Assembly: GCA_958430865.1 (NCBI GenBank)
Contig: CAUDNR010004301.1
Coordinates: forward strand, 21,921-49,193
Source: Entrophospora sp. SA101
Lineage: Eukaryota > Glomeromycota > Glomeromycetes > Entrophosporales > Entrophosporaceae
Reading direction: 5' to 3'
Length of the DNA: 27,273 nt
The notes below the pieces were generated by a model, which saw only the letters and a program-made list of their open reading frames with translations, was not told where the DNA came from and made no database searches. A program made the translations under genes and the position numbers. Below, one piece after another: positions 1 to 9,619 of the stretch (the first letter of the stretch is position 1; each line of letters begins with the position of its first letter).

Positions 1-53
1 TTATAAACATTTTATTTTTATCAATTTGGAACTAAATTTCCTTCCCTCCGATA

Positions 54-281
54 TTAATATTTGTTTTTCAAATTTGCGTAACGATCTTCAAGCCAATAAA
101 ATTTAATTTTTGCGTGATATCTGGAGGGGAGATTGTCACATAATTTAGCCAATGAAATCAAATGTCCACTATGCTCTTTTGTATTTGGTAACCAAAAAGT
201 ACTTGCAAAGAAACCTAGACCATGGAGGATAAATCTTTTGTTAGAATTAGCATTCACTGCATGGATTAAAATTAAAAGCAT
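54..281 (-). CDS. Short ORF of unknown function, possibly transposon-derived
   Basis: An ATG-initiated 75-residue reading frame runs on the minus strand and ends in TAA. The C-terminal half reads like real protein, with mixed charge and motifs such as SRYHAKIKFYWLEDRY, but I do not recognise a family. The opposite strand also has a protein-like open stretch here with Cys-x2-Cys and Trp residues, which could be the decayed upstream part of the adjacent transposase relic. Only one strand can be right. No promoter or splice evidence separates the two, so this is a tentative call. Confidence 0.25.
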   Translation of the reverse strand: MLLILIHAVNANSNKRFILHGLGFFASTFWLPNTKEHSGHLISLAKLCDNLPSRYHAKIKFYWLEDRYANLKNKY

Positions 282-981
282 ATAGTAACAAAATTCTATT
301 CAATGTGTAAGAATTCTGAATACCAAATTATTATAGACCTATTAGATAATATTATACCAGCAGCTCTTGATGTATATGCTGTTCTCTTTTGATCTGGATC
401 ATTTGAGAACTATGTGGAAACAATCTTTCACATCTGGACTTTTGCCTTTTGCTGGAAACAGAAGAATTATAATAAAGCTCCACTAGCATTTTTATCAGAT
501 CTATTTTATTGGGAAAAAATAAGTCATCCAATGAGAGAAGCAATTGAAAAATATTTAATTCAATTTAATGATTATTGGATTGAAAATATGCATAGTGGAA
601 TACATGCCACAACATCACCAAATGATAATTCTGATAATATAATAAAGCAAGCTTACCTTTTAGATTATCATAAATATTCAACTTTTCATGGAATGTTTTC
701 AACTACTCACCGATATCCATATACACCACAAGATTTAGAATTTCTAACTGACAAAACTTCTCTTTTTCTTCTTTTACAATTTCAAAATATTTGTAAAAAC
801 AACAAAGAGATAAATTCAGTTAGCAATGAGCCACCACCTTCAAAAAAACAACGAATAAAAAAAAAGAATGACTCAAAATACTTATAAACTTCCTACTTTT
901 GGCAAAGTAGACCTAACAAGCATGCCAACAGGATATAGTATATACTCCGTTCCTTCCTTCTTCCAATAGTTGTGATAATTG

Positions 982-1693
982 TGTTACCAGAATTAAACGA
1001 TGACGAAGATAATTTGGCCGAATCCTTTAATTTCGGGTCAAATTAAATTTTTATTTTTATTTTTTTATTTTTATTATCTATTCTTATTTTCATTATTTTT
1101 ATTTTTATTATTTTTATTTTATTAATTTTATTTATTTATTAATAACGTGTATAATTATTATTATCTGAATTCGCGTTACGTCCCGTCTATTTAATTTTTA
1201 TTAATTAATCCGTAGCACATTCATATTTATTTAACTTTATTTAGTAGAGATTAATGACGATTATCCCAGACCGGGCGGAATCTCTCAAATATAAAGTGGG
1301 CAGATTCGCCCAATTCGGGCTAATATGTAAAGAACATGTATATAAAGAACTTGATTTCGATCTAATGTAAAAGTAACTTTGTTACAAGTTAATTAGTTTC
1401 GACTAAGGAAAACTTTGTCATAAGTTAATTAGCTTCAACTAAGGAAAACTTTGTTATAAGTTAATTAGTTTTGACTAAGGAAAACTTTGTTACAAGTTAA
1501 TTAGTTTCGACTAAATAAAACTAAATAAATAAAATAGTAATATTTTATTTAAATAAACTTTTATCTTCTTTAACCAAAATTATTCGCTAATAACAAAATC
1601 AATTCGTTGGTCCCTATTCATTCTGATCCACGCAAAAACAAAAATAATTGTCATCACCAATTAAAATACGCTCTCCCGAATTTAATCGGTGAC
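982..1693 (+). mobile_element. Solo LTR inside the transposase relic
   Basis: The element begins TGTTACC and ends GGTGAC, so the ends are near-inverted. It is flanked by the 5-bp direct repeat AATTG (977-981 and 1694-1698). A second, diverged copy with its own different 5-bp duplication lies at 11796-12381, which defines both ends independently. Inside are a long T/A-rich 5' part, a GC-richer block with GGGCGGA and ATTCGCC motifs (about 1273-1320), a TATA-like TATATAAAG at 1339-1347, and four 36-bp tandem units downstream of it. No internal retroelement coding region remains, as expected after LTR-LTR recombination. The TATA-like site suggests transcription on the + strand. Confidence 0.75.
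1375..1518 (+). repeat. Four tandem 36-bp units within the LTR
   Basis: Units lie at 1375-1410, 1411-1446, 1447-1482 and 1483-1518. Each starts AACTTTGT and carries AAGTTAATTAG followed by the CGACTAA-like end. Units 2 and 3 differ from the others at a few bases, and unit 4 ends in ATAA instead of GGAA. The related LTR at 11796-12381 holds a single unit (12206-12241). The array begins about 28 bp after the TATA-like box, so it would sit in the start of the LTR transcript. Confidence 0.9.
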
Positions 1694-2021
1694 AATTGTA
1701 GTAAATTATTAAACATTAGTAATGAAGGAATTATATTAATATGTAGTAATGGGTATCATTCAGAATGTTATAATGAAATGGAAAGAAAGTGCAAACATTG
1801 TCTAGAATATTATAAAGAAGGTATATGGAAAAATGTTAGAGTTTTTAAAACGATTAAATATGGGCACAGATAAATTAACAGGTGATGATTTAAATGAAGA
1901 TGAACAAGGAGATGATGAGCATGATTCAGAAGAGGAACTTTATCATCAGCTAAAAATGAATAAAAAAGATAATTTAGCATTAGCTTTACAAAAGAAAATT
2001 GATGAAATAAATAACTGGTAA

Positions 2022-2611
2022 AATATATAATTAAATATTAAATAAATATAAATACTCTCCTGTTTAATTAATACTAATTATTACAGGCGCCATTTAATGA
2101 CTGCTATTTATAATAGCTTTAAAGTTCCTACATGGTTGATTGCGTTATAAGAAAAGAAAACTGTACTTTCTTATATCAAGATTGTGTATGTTAAACATAC
2201 TGTTTAAACCAGATGTAATATTTTCATAAGAAAAGACTGTTCTATAAAAGTCCCAAGTGAATGCGATTTAATGCGATTAAAATTGTTTGCAAGTAATTAA
2301 ATTAAAAGGCAAAATGTCTGTAAAGTTTCGTCCATCTTTAACATGTAATGTAACCAAGCTAGCACATGACCACTTTTCTTATTTAAGCATATGAAAATTG
2401 GTACAAAATTTCATATGACGATCAGCCAATCAATCATGCTTTGATCAACATATTTATACTAATTGATTTTATTTGATTTCCTTATCTAACACCCCGACGT
2501 CTTATGACCCCTGTGATTCTTTTGTGTCACTATGTTCACTGATATAATACAGTAATACTATGATATTCTTTTTTTCTTCTAAATTCTCTTAAAAATAAAA
2601 CAAATAACGAA
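2022..2611 (+). promoter_or_regulatory. Intergenic region and probable DNM1 promoter
   Basis: This 590-bp stretch between the transposase relic and the DNM1 start codon has no convincing ORF. It holds a CCAAT pentamer at 2426-2430, roughly 185 bp before the ATG, and a strong pyrimidine tract at about 2569-2590 just before the start codon, which is common at fungal transcription starts. No clear TATA box near the start was identified. Calling it the promoter is inference from position. Confidence 0.4.
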
Positions 2612-5600
2612 ATGAATAACTTGATTCCATTAGTAAACAAACTTCAAGATGTTTTTAATACAATTGGTAGTGAGACAGTAGATCTACCACAAATAATTGT
2701 GGTTGGGTCACAGTCTTCCGGTAAATCATCAGTACTTGAGAATATTGTCCAACGTGATTTCTTACCTCGTGGTTGTGGAATTGTTACTCGTCGACCGTTG
2801 GTACTTCAACTTGTCAATTCACCACCACCTGACGACATTGAAGCAGATTCAAAAGCAGCAGAAGAGTATGGCGTGTTCTTGCATGAGCCAAGTCAAAACT
2901 TTACAGATTTCACTGAAATAAGAAAAGAAATTGAAGCGGAAACTGTTAGAGTTGCCGGTCAGAATAAAGGAATTTCAAGGTCACCAATTCACCTAAAAAT
3001 ATACTCTCCCAAAGTTCTCAACTTAACTTTGGTAGATCTTCCTGGGTTGACCAAGGTATGATTTGATATTTGTTTCATTCACAAATCTTTTTTTCTTTAT
3101 AATATTATGCATACTTTTATATATTTATAATTAATAGATTCCTATTGGTAAGTCGTTATTTCTAATTAATCATTCATTCCTGAATATTGTTTATTTATAT
3201 TGACATGTGTATATTAACTTTTATATATATATATATATGTTTGTGTAAATAGGTGATCAACCAACTGATATTGAAAAACAAACAAGAAAAATGATACTTG
3301 ATTACATAGAAAAACCAAATAGGCAAGTTATTGTCATTATTGGAATATAATAATAATGTAAATACGTAAATAATTATTCTAATTATTAATTATTCTATGA
3401 TGTAGTATAATTTTGGCAGTCAGTCCAGCAAATGTAGATTTAGTAAATTCAGAAAGTTTAAAACTTGCAAAGCAAGTTGATCCAGAAGGTAAATTATTTA
3501 TTTTATCGTTATTTTTTTTAAAAAAATAATTAAATCTTGTCTCTCTCTAAATAATAAATATTAGGAAGAAGAACAATAGGGGTATTAACAAAGTTAGATT
3601 TGATGGATGCAGGAACAAATGCATTAGATATTCTTACTGGTCGCGTATTTCCATTAAAATTAGGGTTTATTGGAGTGGTGAATCGGAGTCAACAAGATAT
3701 AATTGGTAATAAACCAATGTCTGATGCTTTAAAATCTGAAGCAATTTTTTTCAAAAATCATCCAGCATACCGAAATATTGCTACACGATTGGGTACATCA
3801 TTCTTGACAAAAACTTTAAATAATGTAATTTAAAATATATTTTATTATTTTTGTGCATGATTATTTATTATTTGAAGCGATTTTTAAATCTTTTTTAATT
3901 ATTTTAAAAAAAAGATTTTAATGAATCACATACGTGAAAGATTACCAGATATAAAAGCACACATCAACGCACTCATAGGTCAAACAACACAAGAATTAAT
4001 GACTTATGGAGATCCTGCGCTTGATGGAAAATCAAATAAGGTTTGTATATTATATTTATGATATTCATGATATTATATTAATAATCATTATGATATATAT
4101 ATAAACAGATAACTTTATAATGATAATTATAATAATAATAATAACTATATAATAGGGAGCATTAATATTAAAACATCTTACAAAATTTGCAACCGACTTT
4201 GTAACTTCTATTGATGGCACAACAAGCCATATTTCAACTAAAGAACTGTATCCTTATCTATATATCTATTTATTTATTTGCAATTATAGATGATATAAAT
4301 ATATAAAATATTTGACTTTAATATCTTTAATAATATAATACAATGGCGATTTTAATAAATTAGATGTGGCGGTGCACGTATATATTATATATTTGATAGT
4401 ATATATGGAGCAGCATTGGAAACTATTAACCCATGTGGAAACCTTTCAGTACAAGATATTCGAACTGCTATACGTAACTCAACAGGGCCAAGACCATCAT
4501 TATTTGTTCCAGAGATTGCGTTTGATTTGTTGGTTAAGCCTCAAATCCAATTACTTGAACAACCTAGTTTGAGGTGTGTCGAACTTGTATATGAAGAATT
4601 ATCAAAAATATGTCATAACTGTGGTGGTTCGGTATGCATGCATTGGATTATTTATTATTATTTGTCAAGTGAAATAGTAACGACATACATAAACATATAT
4701 AAATGTATATATAAATAAATTATTAGGAATTATTTCGATATCCACGATTACACTCCAAGATAATTGAAGTGTTGTCCGATCTACTTCGAGAAAGACTTAC
4801 ACCTACATCAGCGTACGTGGAAAGTCTAATAAGTATTCAACGTGCCTATATTAATACAAATCATCCAGATTTTATTGGTGGTGGTGGCGCATTATCTGAT
4901 CTTTTAAAGAGAAACGACAGGAAAAGAAAAGAATATGAGAAATCAACTAGACGATCAAATAATTCAAGTGTTACAGGGGGCGGCTCTTTGTTAAATAATA
5001 ATAATTCATCATCGTCAATAAATAATTTAAAGGATGATGGACCAGATGGATCATCATCTCATTTTGAAAATAATGGCATTAATAGTGGTAAAGATCATAA
5101 TAATATGATGGGTCATCATTTACAAAATGGTGTTGGTGGCAGTAGTGGCGGCAATCACCAAACATGGGCACAGCGTGAATTCTTTTTGACGTATTTCTTT
5201 GGTAGTGGTAATAAAAACGATAGAACAGCATTACCTGATCAACCACTATCATCTACTAAAAACGGAACATTTGCTAAATCTAGCATAGATATCATAGAAT
5301 TAGAGAAGAAATTCGAAGGTATCGCTTTGGATGATCATAACAATTTATCTGAAAGAGAAGAATTGGAAACTCAATTAATACGTAAGTAGTGACACACACA
5401 AGAAATTGTGTGTGTATGATATGTATGATATATACATTTATTAATTCTTTAATTAATTAATATAATAACCTTCATTAATAAATCACTGATTATTATTTCA
5501 GGATCACTTATCTCATCATATTTTAATATTGTAAGAAAAACGATTAGAGACACAGTGCCCAAGGCAATTATGCACCTATTAGTCAACCATTCACGTGAAG

Positions 5601-5755
5601 AAGTACAGAATCGATTAGTCTCCGAGTTATACAAAGATGATTTATTTGATGAATTGTTACAGGAAGATGAGAATTTGGCGAGCGAAAGACAAAAATGCAA
5701 AACAATGTTAGAAGTTTATAGAAAAGCTTTTGAGATTATTAACGAGGCTATGTAA
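2612..5755 (+). CDS. DNM1: Dynamin-related GTPase Dnm1/Drp1, ten coding exons, copy 1
   Basis: Coding exons: 2612-3055, 3138-3147, 3253-3322, 3406-3488, 3565-3824, 3915-4040, 4156-4247, 4364-4631, 4727-5381, 5502-5755. They total 2262 nt, 753 residues, close to yeast Dnm1. The GTPase domain shows G1 GSQSSGKSS (residues 32-40), G2 Thr59, G3 DLPG (142-145), G4 TKLD (211-214) and G5 NRSQ (242-245). The middle/stalk domain follows, then a Ser/Asn/Gly-rich variable insert (about 502-650) in the place of insert B, and a C-terminal GTPase effector domain in the last exon. Motifs such as [16 protein letters not shown] and [10 protein letters not shown] fit Dnm1/Drp1 better than Vps1. The family assembles into rings that divide mitochondria and peroxisomes. 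Exon 2 is only 10 nt, and intron 3 begins with GC. Convergent with SDS3. Confidence 0.93.
5392..5415 (+). other. Perfect 10-bp hairpin with GAAA loop in DNM1 intron 9
   Basis: An (AC)n arm at 5392-5401 pairs exactly with 5406-5415 around the tetraloop GAAA (5402-5405), which is of GNRA type. It starts 10 nt after the 5' splice site (5382) of the last intron. It may simply be an AC/GT microsatellite accident. If transcribed, it would place a stable stem next to the donor site. The same hairpin is present in copy 2 at 21462-21485. Confidence 0.6.
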
Positions 5756-6516
5756 TATGTAATGATGAGTTTTTGGGGTTGGAGTGATTGTGTATGTATA
5801 TGGGTGTTGTGCGCATTATCGTGTTAATTAAATTATTAAGTTATTAAGTTATTATATTAGAAACTATATATTTTTTTTTTATCATCATTATTATTTATAT
5901 ATTTTATTTTCTTTGGAATATTTTACTACGCAAAAAGATATTCTTGTATATAAATATAATTATAAATATAAATCATCTAAATTTTTTAAAAAATTATATT
6001 CTTTTATTTTTTGCAAAATGATCTTTTAAAATATTGATTTGCATATATATTTTTATTTTCACTAATATGAAATATAAAATAATGAATGATTTTGAAAAAA
6101 ATATTTTTGGAATGAATGAATGATTGAATGATTGATTAATTTCTAGAAAAAAAATGGGTGTATGTATATATGTAAAAAATGAATTTAAATTGATATGTGT
6201 GTATATATATTATATTATTTGTGTGAATGTGTGTACATTATATTAATTATTATTGTTATTGTTATTATTATAATTATTTACTAAATTACTCTAAATATTA
6301 AAATAATAATTTTAATACTAACATTAAACAAAATATTTTATTATTTTAAAAAATTTTGTAAATAAAAAAAAATTATTATATATATACTGTTTAAAAAAGC
6401 TATAAAAAAAAAAATCTGAAAATAATTTTTTTTTTGTATAAGAATTATTAAAAAAAAAAATAAAAATACTAAATAATTATAATAAAACTTTCTTTTCTTT
6501 TTTAAAGAAAAATTTG
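5756..6516. other. Intergenic region between convergent DNM1 and SDS3
   Basis: This 761-bp tail-to-tail spacer has no ORF of note. It is extremely AT-rich with many A and T homopolymers and short TATATA and ATGAATGA repeats. It must contain the 3' untranslated regions and polyadenylation sites of both genes, but I cannot place them. Confidence 0.5.
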
Positions 6517-6944
6517 TTATGATTCCTTCAAACGAATTTCATATTTTCCTTCTCTTAGTAAATTTATTTGAAGTCTTGTTTTGGATCCATCTGGTTTCTG
6601 TATTACCACCTAAGTATATAATCATAATTATAATTATAATCAATTGATTTATCGGTCATTCTCACAAATTTCTCTCGCCAATAATTAATCAATTAATAGT
6701 TACCTCTGAATCAGTTGCGGTGATAAATTTAGCAGTGTATCGACCAGTTGTCGAATCAATTATGAGTACGGCATCACCTCTAGCAAAATAGTGCCCACAG
6801 TAATAAAAACGATCTCCCGATACATATATGTTAGGGTCTTGTTGTTGCGATGTGGTGGCGGTGACGTTGTTGGTGGCGGTATTGTTGGTGGCAGTGGTAT
6901 TAGTGGCAATGTCTTGATTATAGTTTTCCGCTATTGATGATGAT
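6517..6944 (-). pseudogene. SDS3: SDS3 3' end, truncated at the duplication junction
   Basis: Two exons are identical to the last two of the fuller gene in copy 2: 6517-6609 (stop TAA at 6517-6519) and 6704 up to the junction at 6944. They encode the Asn/Thr-rich linker and the complete C-terminal Tudor-like domain. Upstream of 6944 the sequence switches to an unrelated + strand gene, so the coiled-coil part of Sds3 is absent. Read across the junction, the minus-strand frame stays open to an ATG at 7061-7063 and gains a Leu-rich hydrophobic N-terminus. That part is the antisense of a Ser/Asn repeat and is unlikely to be a designed gene. Confidence 0.85.
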
Positions 6945-7506
6945 AGTAATAGTAATGATAGTAATAGTAATGACAATAACGGTAATGGTAGTAATAGTAA
7001 CGATAATAAAGATGAACCATCATTAATAAATTTAAATAATGAAAGGTAGGTAATAATAAACAAATTAATTGTTTTTTTGATGATGAAAAAATTACTAATA
7101 ATTAAATTTTATTTATATTATTCAGTGAACTTAATTCAAAAGATGAAATTAATTTAAATGAACAATTAAATAATTCGCCATCTTCACCTTCAAGTTCAAA
7201 TTCATCAAATTCATCAAATTCACTTTCACCGTCTCCTTCATCTTCAAATTCGTCAATATCACCATCACCAAATGAAGAATTAACACCAGATGAAAAACGT
7301 CAAAGAGCTGCTGCTGATCGTTCAAAACAAAGAATGGAACTAAAAAACCTTATGAAACAAAGAAAACTTAAAAATAATAATAATGATGATGATGAGATTA
7401 TTATTTTAACACCTACCAAGAATCAAAATGATTCACAACAACCAACAATAACTATTAATAGTAAAGATGATAAAAAGTACGAGTTTTTTTAAAAATTAAT
7501 GATTTT

Positions 7507-7549
<43 letters not shown>

Positions 7550-9619
7550 TAATTATAATTTTTTTCCTCCATATTAATTAGAAAATATAAAGATGGATTA
7601 ATATCAGACATTGAATCAGATTGTTCGATAGATTTGGATGAATTGATTGCTCAAACAAGTGATTTAGATGCGGGTGGCGGTGTTAATCTAGGCGATGACG
7701 TTGACGATTTATGTGACGATAGTGAAGATTTTTGGAAAATCGATCCATCCGAGGTATAATATTTATTTATTTATTATAATACATATATATACATATCATT
7801 ATTATTTTCTAAATATATATGCTAATATAAATAATTTTTTAATAGCTTGCTAGACATCTAACACCATCAACTACACCTTTACGTGGCCCATCGCCGAACT
7901 TTAATACAGCCAGGCCTGTTAGTATTATAGCTGAGGAAGAAGAAAGTCTAAGTGATACTCCACTTGAAATTGATAATCAAGAAGCCGATGACCTTTGGAA
8001 AACTTCAAATAACGAAGATAATATATTTGATGTAAGCGGCTTTAAAATATCTATATTCGCATTTTTAAAACTATTCGTTTATTTATTTTTCATGTTATAA
8101 TCTCTAGCTGGAGTCAAAAGAAGTGGAGGATGAATTAGATTTATTGTTAGATACACAAATCACACCGATTCTGAGACCATGTCCATCACCATCACCAGCA
8201 CCAACTCCACGTGCTTCATTAACAGGTGGTAAATCAGGAATCCCAGCTGGAATGTCAAAATCTGCATTTTTTGGTCATTTCGGCATATCTCCATTAACTC
8301 CATTATCACCTACATCATCACAAGCCTCATCGACAGCAGATCCGGATGAATTATTTGAAACAATGTCAAATGGATCTACTAGATCAGCAGCAAGCACTAG
8401 TTCAAGAGGCACAATAACTGGAAGTGGAACAAGGAAACCATCAAATACTTTGGGAATAAGAGCACCGAGTAGAATCGGTAAGCCTGGATCGAGTGCAAAT
8501 AAATCAGATGCAGTATCACCATCATCATCATCATCACCATCGCCATCGTTATATTCTACTCGTCCAAGATCATTAAGTGGCATTAGTACCACTAGTAATA
8601 GTAGTACCATGACTGATGACAGCACTGTTTCATCAACTACACCTACTACATCAAGAATTGCATCACCTACTAATGCGAGAGGAGGACTAGCAATATATAA
8701 TAATAAATTTCGTCAAAGATCTATTAGTGGAGGTTGTTCAGCTGACGAAGTACTACCAAGACCATCTTCATCTTTATCTATGAGTAAATCATCATCAACA
8801 TCATCAAATTTTAGACCATTAAGTAGGGCTGGTACTACAAAGACTTCAATTAACTCGCCAACTGATTCATCGTCAAAAAAAATTCGTGCTAGCATGCAGC
8901 CTTCATCACCATCAAGGCCAACATCACCTACACTGTCTAGAACAGCAAATAATAATTCTAGACTTGGACTTAAACGTCCTCCTTCACAAATGACAGGTCT
9001 AGCCAGACCAAGTAGTAGGGCAGGAAATATTCCAAGTCCTCGTAACAACAACAACAACAACAATAGCAACAACAATACATCAAACAACACCAGAACGTTA
9101 AGTAGGCTTGGTAGACCTAGTTCAATAGCCATTACTAACACAGCATCATCTAAAAGTCACATCACTTCACCTAACAGTAATATTAGAACACCGTCATCTG
9201 CTGGATCAAATGCTAAAACAGCTAAAGGAATTGCACGTAAATTTAGTCTTCAAACAGATAGTATTTATGATGAACCTGATAATTATTGTTATAGTCCACC
9301 AGATTCTCCTCTTGGTGGATCAGAAACTGATTCTTTGAGATCTTTTACAAGTTCCATATCATACGGATCTTCTGTTGGTAGAGGCACATCACCTTCACCA
9401 ATAAATAATTATAGTAACAGTAACAATAACAACAATAATAGCAATAATAGTAATATAAAGAGTAAAAATACCACCACCACTACTTCACCCACAAAATCTA
9501 CTAGTAAAAAATCACCGACAACAGCAAATAGAATGTCAATGGCAACTTCAAGAAATTCAAAACTTCCTGCGCCTGGTAGCACGGTGCCATCTAAAATATC
9601 TTCAAATAGAAGAAAATAA
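6945..9619 (+). CDS. Long Ser-rich disordered protein, 5' end missing
   Basis: Five exons can be chained in one frame: up to 7045, 7126-7476, 7582-7753, 7846-8031 and 8108-9619 (TAA). The 5' end is lost at the duplication junction, and no start codon is visible. The first exons encode Asn/Ser repeats, then a basic helix (RQRAAADRSKQRMELKNLMK). The middle exons are acidic with ESDCSIDLDEL and DDSEDFWKIDPSE. The last exon encodes about 500 residues very rich in Ser, Thr, Pro, Arg and Asn, with repeated SR[IL]G[KR]P-like patches and poly-Asn runs near 9045-9072 and 9424-9448. A KSGIP sequence (SGIP at 8234-8245) in a basic Ser-rich setting matches the SxIP EB1-binding consensus, so a microtubule plus-end role is possible but speculative. 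Family not recognised. Confidence 0.7.
7507..7545. repeat. (AATC)n tetranucleotide microsatellite in an intron
   Basis: About ten uninterrupted AATC units lie in the intron between the second and third visible exons of the Ser-rich protein gene (intron 7477-7581). Likely to vary in length. Confidence 0.9.

Larger units (their letters stand above)
276..2021 (+). pseudogene. Decayed transposase-like gene, C-terminal part, split by a solo LTR
   Basis: The frame open from 276 to 887 encodes a protein with motifs seen in multicopy fungal transposase-like proteins: NYNKAPLAFLSDLFYWE, then ENMHSGIHATT and an acidic/hydrophobic helix region. It is broken by an in-frame TGA at 390-392. The frame changes near the A-run around 857-865 and again in the CT-rich tract around 951-966. 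A solo LTR (982-1693) then interrupts it. Beyond the LTR the frame resumes with a Cys/His-rich segment (CSNGYHSEC, then KCKHC), shifts once more in a T-run near 1841-1845, and ends with an acidic tail at TAA 2019-2021. Removing the LTR and one target-site copy joins CDNC to the downstream Cys/His cluster in frame, giving a RING-like zinc-binding pattern. The N-terminal part is missing or outside the window. The assignment to a transposase rests on remembered resemblance only. Confidence 0.6.
1..6944. repeat. Direct segmental duplication, copy 1
   Basis: This block recurs at 16071-23014 with a constant offset of 16070. I saw no substitution or indel when reading the two copies side by side, and every ORF inside it recurs with an identical translation. 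Identity includes introns, 10-base A runs and AT microsatellites. The left edge coincides with the window edge, so the true left boundary is unknown. The right edge is sharp at 6944, inside a GAT-rich trinucleotide tract within an SDS3 exon. The copy contains a transposase relic with a solo LTR, intact DNM1 and the last two coding exons of SDS3. It could be a recent duplication or an assembly artefact. Confidence 0.95.

Noticed and set aside
1607..2021. Two ORFs considered as separate small genes
   Set aside because: The first includes LTR sequence at its start. Both are parts of one frame-shifted transposase tail.
2697..2921. + strand ORF inside DNM1 exon 1
   Set aside because: It is an out-of-frame shadow of the GTPase-coding exon. 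The same applies to 4366-4572 and the minus-strand frame at 5449-5700.
7507..7545. Tetranucleotide array considered as a CRISPR-like or regulatory repeat
   Set aside because: It is a plain intronic microsatellite with no spacers, in a eukaryotic context.
8275..9141. Long minus-strand ORFs opposite the Ser-rich gene
   Set aside because: They are Leu/Val/Asp-rich antisense shadows of Ser/Thr/Asn codons (TCA/GAT repeats) in the + strand exon.
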